From Arsenicitalea aurantiaca (GTDB taxonomy: Bacteria; Pseudomonadota; Alphaproteobacteria; Rhizobiales; Devosiaceae), in assembly GCF_003994485.1 (NCBI RefSeq), contig NZ_RZNJ01000007.1, forward strand, positions 86,400 through 150,399: a stretch of DNA of 64,000 bases, given 5' to 3'. Positions 59,628 to 64,000 of this stretch are shown in pieces. The position numbers and the translations under genes are program-made. Position 1 is the first letter of the stretch; every line of letters begins with the position of its first letter. Under the pieces are notes generated by a model. That model was given only the letters and a program-made list of their open reading frames with translations, was not told the origin of the DNA and searched no databases.

Positions 59628-62600
59628 ATGATGAATGCACTCGAAGCGCTGCTGAGGCTGCCCAAGCTGGTCCTCACCATCATGGCGCTCATGGTGGTGG
59701 CCGGGATCTCGGCCTATCTGACCCTCCCCAAGGAGAGCCAGCCGGCCATCGACGTGCCCTATCTCTACGTGTCGGTCAACCAGACCGGCATCTCGCCGGC
59801 CGATGCCGATCGTCTTCTCGTCTCGCCCCTCGAGACCGAGCTCCAGGACCTGCCCGGGCTCGTTTCGATGCGCAGCACCTCGACCACCGGCCATGCTTCG
59901 GTGATGCTCGAGTTCGACATCAACTTCAACAAGGACCAGGCGCTTTCGGACGCCAAGGACCGTGTCGACCGGGCCGCCCCGCAGCTGCCCGCCGATGCCG
60001 ACGACCCCACCGTCAGCGAAATCAACATCTCCGAATTCGGCAGCGTCACCGTCGCCCTCTATGGCGCCCTGCCCGATCGGGCCCTCTATCGCTATGCCGA
60101 CCAGCTGCGCGACGCCATCCAGGCGCTGCCCACCGTGCTCGACGTCGACGTCTCCGGCGACCGCGAGGAAGTCCTCGAGGTCATCGTCGACCTCCTGAAG
60201 CTCGAATCCTACAATCTGACCACCAACGAACTCTTCGACGCGCTCGCGCGCAACAACCTCGTTGTGCCCGCCGGTCGGCTCGACACCGGCCAGGGGCGCT
60301 TCGCCATCGAGGTGCCCGGCCTGATCGAGAGCGCCGACGACGTCTTCAACCTGCCCATCAAGACCGATGGCGAGACCGTCGTCACCTTCTCGGACGTCGC
60401 CACCATCCAGCGGACCTTCAAGGACGCCGAGGTCTATACCCGCGTCAATGGCGAGCCGGCTGTGGTGCTTGCCGTCAACAAGCGGCTGGGCGCCAACATC
60501 ATCGACCTTTCCAATGCCGTGCGCGCCACCACCGAGACGCTCTCGGCCGATTGGCCGCAGGCGCTGCAGACGAGCTACATCCTCGACCAGGCCGTCTTCG
60601 CGCAGGACATGTTCACCTCGCTGCAGAATTCGGTGCTGACCGCGATCGCGCTGGTGCTCATCGTCACCGTGGCCCTGCTCGGCCTTCGGCCCGCGCTCCT
60701 TATCGGCTCGGCCATCCCGATCACCTTCATGATCGGCTTCCTCTTCCTGCAGCTGATGGGCATGACCATCAACATGATGATCATGTTCGGCCTCGTGCTC
60801 ACCGTAGGCATGCTGGTCGATGGCGCCATCGTCGTCACCGAATATGCCGAGCGCAAGATTGCCGAGGGCCTCGACCGGCGGGATGCATTCATTGCCGCCG
60901 CGCGCGCCATGTTCTGGCCGATCCTCGCCTCGACCGCCACGACCCTTGCCGCCTTCATGCCGCTGCTGCTCTGGCCCGGCATCATCGGCAAGTTCATGAG
61001 CTATCTGCCGATCATGGTCATCGTGACCCTGAGCGCATCCTTCATCGTCGCCATGGTCTTCCTGCCGGTCATCGGTGCTTTCACCGCCCGCCGCAAGGTC
61101 AGTGCCGAGGAGCGCGCCGCCGCGACGATGATCTCGGGTGGTCAGGATTTCGACCCCAGGCGCCTCCGCGGCCTCATGGGCGTCTATGTCCGCATCCTCT
61201 CCGGCCTCGTCCGCCACCCGCTCATCACCCTCATTGCCGGCTTCGGGCTCATCGGCGTCATCTTCTTTGCCTATGCCAACAATCCGACCGGCATCATCGC
61301 CTTCCCCGAGATCGAGCCCGAATATGCGACCGTCGCCGTCACCGGGCGCGGCAATTATTCCCCCGTGCAGATCCGCGACCTTCTGATCGAAGTCGAGGAG
61401 CAGGTGCTGCAGGTCGAGGGCATCCGCGACACCGTGCTCAATTTCGGTTCGACCGGCGCCGTCGCCTCGGTGCCGCCCGACACGATCGGCAATCTCCAGC
61501 TCGAACTTCTCCCCTATCGCGACCGGCGCAAGGCCGAAGACATCTTCGCCGAGATACGCGAGCGCACCGCCGGCATCGCCGGAGTGACCGTCCAGATGGT
61601 TGGGGCCGAGGCCGGCCCTCCGGCCGGCAAGGCGATCAACATGCGCGTCGTCTCGCGCGACTATGCCGAGCTCACCCCCACGGTCACGCGCCTGCGCGAC
61701 TATATCGAGAACGAGCTCGGCGACACCATCGACATCGAGGACACGCGGCCCCTGCCCGGCATCGACTGGCAGATCGGCATCGATCGCGAGATGGCGGGCC
61801 GCTTCGGGCTCGGCGTGCGCGAGCTCAGCCCCTATGTGCAGCTCGTCACCAGCGGGGTGCAGATCGGCACCTACCGGCCTACCGACGCCACCGACGAACT
61901 CGAGATCCGCGTCCGCCTGCCGCGCGAGCAGCGGACCTTCGATGCGCTCGATTCCCTCAACATCATCACCCAGAACGGGCTCGTGCCCGTGTCCAACTTC
62001 ATCACCCGCACGCCCGTGCCGAAGGTCGCCGACATCCGGCGCTGGGACGGGGAATATTTCATGAGCGTCGCCGCCAACGTCACCGGCGACGCCACCATGG
62101 GCAGCGTCAAGGTCGAGGAGCTGCGCGCCTGGCTCGAAACCCAGGACTGGCCCAATGGCGTCCGCTTCGACTTCGCTGGCGCCGACGAGCAGACCAACGA
62201 GACGAATGCCTTCATGGCGCAGGCCGGAACAGGGGCGATCTTCCTCATGTTCCTCATCCTCCTCGCCATGTTCAACAGCTTCTACCAGGTGTTCATCACG
62301 CTCTCGACCGTCGTGATGTCGATCGCTGGCGTGCTCCTGGGCATGATGATCACCGGGCAGCCCTTCTCGGCCATCATGACCGGCATCGGCATCGTCTCGC
62401 TTGCGGGCATCGTCGTGAACAACGCCATCGTCCTCCTCGACACCTACAACCAGATGCATCGCAAGGAAGGGATCGAGCCGGTGACGGCCATTCTGATGAC
62501 CGCTGCGCAGCGCATCCGGCCCGTCATCATGACGACGACCACCACGGTCTTCGGCCTCATTCCGATGGCGATCGGTGTCGGTATCGATTTCTTCTCCCGC

Positions 62601-62954
62601 ACCGTCGAGATCGGCGGTCCCTCCGGCGCCTGGTGGACCTATCTGGCAACCGCACTCGTGTCCGGCCTCATCTTCTCGACGCTGCTGACGCTCGTGCTCG
62701 TCCCGGTCATGGTCGCCGCGCCGCACATCTGGTGGCGCCAGATCCGCGCGATCGCCGCCTTCCTCGCCGGACTTGCGGGCACGATCGCCCGCGCGCTTGG
62801 CGGCCTTGGCCGCGCTCCGCAGCCCGCAACCGCCAGCATCGCGCTGCCCGATATGCCCGACAGCGCGAGCCGCTACATCAATGCCGATCGCACGGGCCTC
62901 GTCGAGACCGAGCGCAATGGCGTCATCGTCGTCTCCCGGCAGGCGGCCGAGTAA
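59628..62954 (+). CDS. RND-family multidrug efflux pump, inner-membrane subunit
   Basis: This 1108-residue proton-driven pump has twelve membrane helices and two large periplasmic loops. It has typical stretches in the first half (KESQPAIDVPYLYVSV, SPLETELQDLPGL), and the helix-4 proton relay reads GMLVDGAIVVTEYAE, with Gly where AcrB has a second Asp. The second half has GIVVNNAIVLLDTYNQ and MTTTTTVFGLIPMAIG. It is about 60 residues longer than AcrB, mostly at the C-terminus, which carries an extra helical and Pro/Ala-rich tail. It is coupled to the adaptor gene. A hairpin terminator follows. The substrate is unknown. Confidence 0.94.
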   Translation: MMNALEALLRLPKLVLTIMALMVVAGISAYLTLPKESQPAIDVPYLYVSVNQTGISPADADRLLVSPLETELQDLPGLVSMRSTSTTGHASVMLEFDINFNKDQALSDAKDRVDRAAPQLPADADDPTVSEINISEFGSVTVALYGALPDRALYRYADQLRDAIQALPTVLDVDVSGDREEVLEVIVDLLKLESYNLTTNELFDALARNNLVVPAGRLDTGQGRFAIEVPGLIESADDVFNLPIKTDGETVVTFSDVATIQRTFKDAEVYTRVNGEPAVVLAVNKRLGANIIDLSNAVRATTETLSADWPQALQTSYILDQAVFAQDMFTSLQNSVLTAIALVLIVTVALLGLRPALLIGSAIPITFMIGFLFLQLMGMTINMMIMFGLVLTVGMLVDGAIVVTEYAERKIAEGLDRRDAFIAAARAMFWPILASTATTLAAFMPLLLWPGIIGKFMSYLPIMVIVTLSASFIVAMVFLPVIGAFTARRKVSAEERAAATMISGGQDFDPRRLRGLMGVYVRILSGLVRHPLITLIAGFGLIGVIFFAYANNPTGIIAFPEIEPEYATVAVTGRGNYSPVQIRDLLIEVEEQVLQVEGIRDTVLNFGSTGAVASVPPDTIGNLQLELLPYRDRRKAEDIFAEIRERTAGIAGVTVQMVGAEAGPPAGKAINMRVVSRDYAELTPTVTRLRDYIENELGDTIDIEDTRPLPGIDWQIGIDREMAGRFGLGVRELSPYVQLVTSGVQIGTYRPTDATDELEIRVRLPREQRTFDALDSLNIITQNGLVPVSNFITRTPVPKVADIRRWDGEYFMSVAANVTGDATMGSVKVEELRAWLETQDWPNGVRFDFAGADEQTNETNAFMAQAGTGAIFLMFLILLAMFNSFYQVFITLSTVVMSIAGVLLGMMITGQPFSAIMTGIGIVSLAGIVVNNAIVLLDTYNQMHRKEGIEPVTAILMTAAQRIRPVIMTTTTTVFGLIPMAIGVGIDFFSRTVEIGGPSGAWWTYLATALVSGLIFSTLLTLVLVPVMVAAPHIWWRQIRAIAAFLAGLAGTIARALGGLGRAPQPATASIALPDMPDSASRYINADRTGLVETERNGVIVVSRQAAE

Positions 62955-62958
62955 CTCG

Positions 62959-62979
62959 GGGCGGGGTGCCACCCCGCCC
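62959..62979 (+). terminator. Hairpin terminator after the RND pump gene
   Basis: A 9-bp stem (GGGCGGGGT with ACCCCGCCC) and a 3-base loop begin 5 bases after the stop, followed by TT. The U-run is short. Confidence 0.55.
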
Positions 62980-62998
62980 TTCCGCCTCCGCCATCACG

Positions 62999-63024
62999 GG
63001 AACGTCCCCGCCCCCTCCGGCATT
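62999..63024 (+). promoter_or_regulatory. Possible EcfG-type promoter of the small 110-aa gene
   Basis: GGAAC-N17-CATT: a perfect -35 and one mismatch in the -10, 52 bases before ATG 63077. Confidence 0.4.
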
Positions 63025-63076
63025 TGCCCTATGACATCCGCCCTTCGGGCGGCCCAGAAGGCACAAGGAGAACAGC

Positions 63077-63409
63077 ATGGCTCAGGCGCGCAACAGCGAA
63101 GATCGGGTTCTGGACAAGGATGAACGCGAGCTCGTCGAGGCGACCCGCCATCCCCATCTCGGCACGCTCGGCCCGTCGGAGCTTGCCGATCTCACCCGCA
63201 GGCTCCGCGAACGCCGCGACCGTGCGCGCGAGCTCGCCGACAAACAGCGGCGCAATGCTCGCGGCAAGGGCGAGCGTGCGACCGGCGGTGATGCGCATTC
63301 CGATGGCGGCAACAGGCAGAAGGCGGCGGCCCTCTCTGCCGCCCTCGCTCGCCTCAACAAGGCCCGCGCCCGCTTCGACGAGGGCGCCGACGAGACAACC
63401 GAAGCCTAG
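63077..63409 (+). CDS. Small charged helical protein, uncharacterised
   Basis: This 110-residue protein of Arg, Lys, Glu and Ala-rich helices has no signal, membrane helix or cysteine. The first half (DERELVEATRHPHLGTLGPS) and ELADLTRRLRERRDRARELA look like a conserved alphaproteobacterial hypothetical family. AAGGAGAA precedes the ATG. Basic surface and helix suggest nucleic-acid or ribosome binding, but this is a guess. An EcfG-like promoter is upstream. Confidence 0.75.
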   Translation: MAQARNSEDRVLDKDERELVEATRHPHLGTLGPSELADLTRRLRERRDRARELADKQRRNARGKGERATGGDAHSDGGNRQKAAALSAALARLNKARARFDEGADETTEA

Positions 63410-63742
63410 GGGCTCGAGGGGAGCAGATCAAACGATGCTCTGCTCCTCGCCCTCGCCCCGATGATGTGGGACGCCAGACCCGAGGGGCGCCGCAGCTGTA
63501 ACGGGATCCGGAGATGGCGTGCGCTGACGCGCAATGACCGTGCGGAGCCATCCGAAGGCGGAAAAAGGTGAGGATCAGTCTTCACGACATCCGGGCATAG
63601 CGAGACGTCTAGCTCGGTGCCCGCTGCTCGCAGGCCAGGCTGCACGCGTCCTTCCGCCCCGCCAGCTCGCTTCCGTCCTAAGAGCTGCAATGCCCTGCGC
63701 CACCGATGGCGCCGTAGACCCCAGCCTCACGTCCCCGAACGC
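63410..63742. other. Non-coding stretch without recognised gene
   Basis: Of these 333 bases, I recognise only a small hairpin (63420-63427 with 63439-63446) that may end the preceding transcript. Short open frames here do not resemble known proteins and have no ribosome sites. Confidence 0.5.
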
Positions 63743-63772
63743 AAAACGCCGCCCTTGTTGGGGCGGCGTTTT
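63743..63772 (-). terminator. Terminator of the rrn operon
   Basis: A perfect 12-bp stem, AAAACGCCGCCC with GGGCGGCGTTTT, and a 6-base loop end on the minus strand in four T. It is about 40 bases after the 5S rRNA gene and works in either direction. Confidence 0.8.
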
Positions 63773-63812
63773 GTGTTTTGGTTTGGTATTGAGATGATCG
63801 ATGTTTTTTGCA

Positions 63813-63931
63813 GACCTGGCGGCGACCTACTCTCCCAAGCCTTGAGACTTAGTACCATCGGCGCTGAAGTGTTTAACGGTCGAGTTCGGGATGGGATCGG
63901 GTTCTGGGCACTTCGCAGTAACCACCAGATC
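63813..63931 (-). rRNA. rrf: 5S ribosomal RNA
   Basis: The minus strand reads as a complete 119-base 5S rRNA: a 5' end GATCTGGTGGTTAC pairs with the 3' end GCCGCCAGGTC, and the conserved loop CCCATCCCGAACTCGACCGT is present, followed by AAACACTTCAGCGCCGATGG. It is the last gene of an rRNA operon that continues outside the window; 63932-64000 is the 23S-5S spacer. Confidence 0.96.
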
Positions 63932-64000
63932 GGCAAAAAACATCGATTTGGACGTGAACTCTGGTTGTGATTTCCGGACGCGGCCCATGCTGTGCGCGTC

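Noticed and set aside
59541..62972. 1143-codon open frame on the minus strand opposite the RND pump
   Set aside because: It mirrors the real RND gene, is rich in Asp, Gly, His and Arg as expected from GC-rich antisense frames, and has no known domain.
63410..63742. Short open frames before the 5S terminator
   Set aside because: No ribosome sites, no recognisable protein, and frames overlap on both strands.

Overview
The window is GC-rich, densely coded bacterial DNA. Gene content and regulatory signals point to an alphaproteobacterium of the order Hyphomicrobiales (Rhizobiales), perhaps Devosiaceae-like. The evidence is: EcfG-type promoter motifs, an IRO/RirA-type iron box, an FeS-type photolyase closest to Agrobacterium PhrB, a CIO-type cytochrome bd with a DUF2474 peptide, RIME-like mosaic repeats, and many UgpC-type sugar ABC operons. 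The genus is inference. There is no sign of a prophage, transposase, CRISPR array or tRNA. A 5S rRNA gene on the minus strand closes the window, so an rrn operon lies just outside it.

Layout. 0-5.3 kb: sulfur uptake and assimilation (3' end of a sulfate-binding protein, cysT, cysW, then an MFS exporter and an O-acetylhomoserine sulfhydrylase). 5.3-6.8 kb: an FeS photolyase. 7.0-14.5 kb: a LacI-controlled sugar unit (LacI, FAD oxidoreductase, binding protein, two permeases, ATPase, unknown barrel-like protein) with a perfect palindromic operator in front. 14.5-17.0 kb: cydAB plus a 37-aa peptide. 17.2-20.3 kb: a UvrD/Rep-type helicase with a possible LexA box, RIME-like repeats, and an EEP-family hydrolase. 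20.4-32.6 kb: sugar-acid catabolism (mannonate dehydratase, a second ABC importer, aldo/keto reductase, RraA-like aldolase, cupin, SDR, two enolase-superfamily dehydratases, VOC protein) around an IclR regulator, with matching operator-like sites before two of the operons. 32.6-34.1 kb: a VWA protein and a membrane J-domain protein. 34.1-35.3 kb: PRC-barrel and DUF1028 proteins. 35.3-40.4 kb: a TRAP transporter with an enolase-superfamily enzyme and a divergent tandem-HTH GntR regulator. 40.4-51.3 kb: a stress-flavoured island (CHASE3 hybrid histidine kinase, DUF2934, baeRF-like protein, small acidic protein, GlgX, TIGR02587/TIGR02588 pair, DUF3618 and holin-superfamily proteins, 24-aa membrane peptide, flavodoxin-fold reductase). 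51.4-56.0 kb: siderophore-iron uptake and reduction. 56.0-57.7 kb: nadC and cysQ. 57.8-63.0 kb: PadR regulator, RND adaptor and RND pump. 63.1-63.4 kb: a small hydrophilic protein, followed by 5S rRNA.

Three patterns cut across single genes. (1) All five binding-protein genes present are separated from the next transport gene by a strong GC hairpin, two of them with a C(UUCG)G loop on the transcribed strand; this would favour excess binding protein. (2) Seven sites resembling GGAAC-N16/17-CGTT lie 18-52 bases upstream of stress-type genes, so a dispersed EcfG regulon is likely. (3) Two neighbouring proteins in the stress island carry tandem 11-residue amphipathic repeats of the LEA/apolipoprotein kind.
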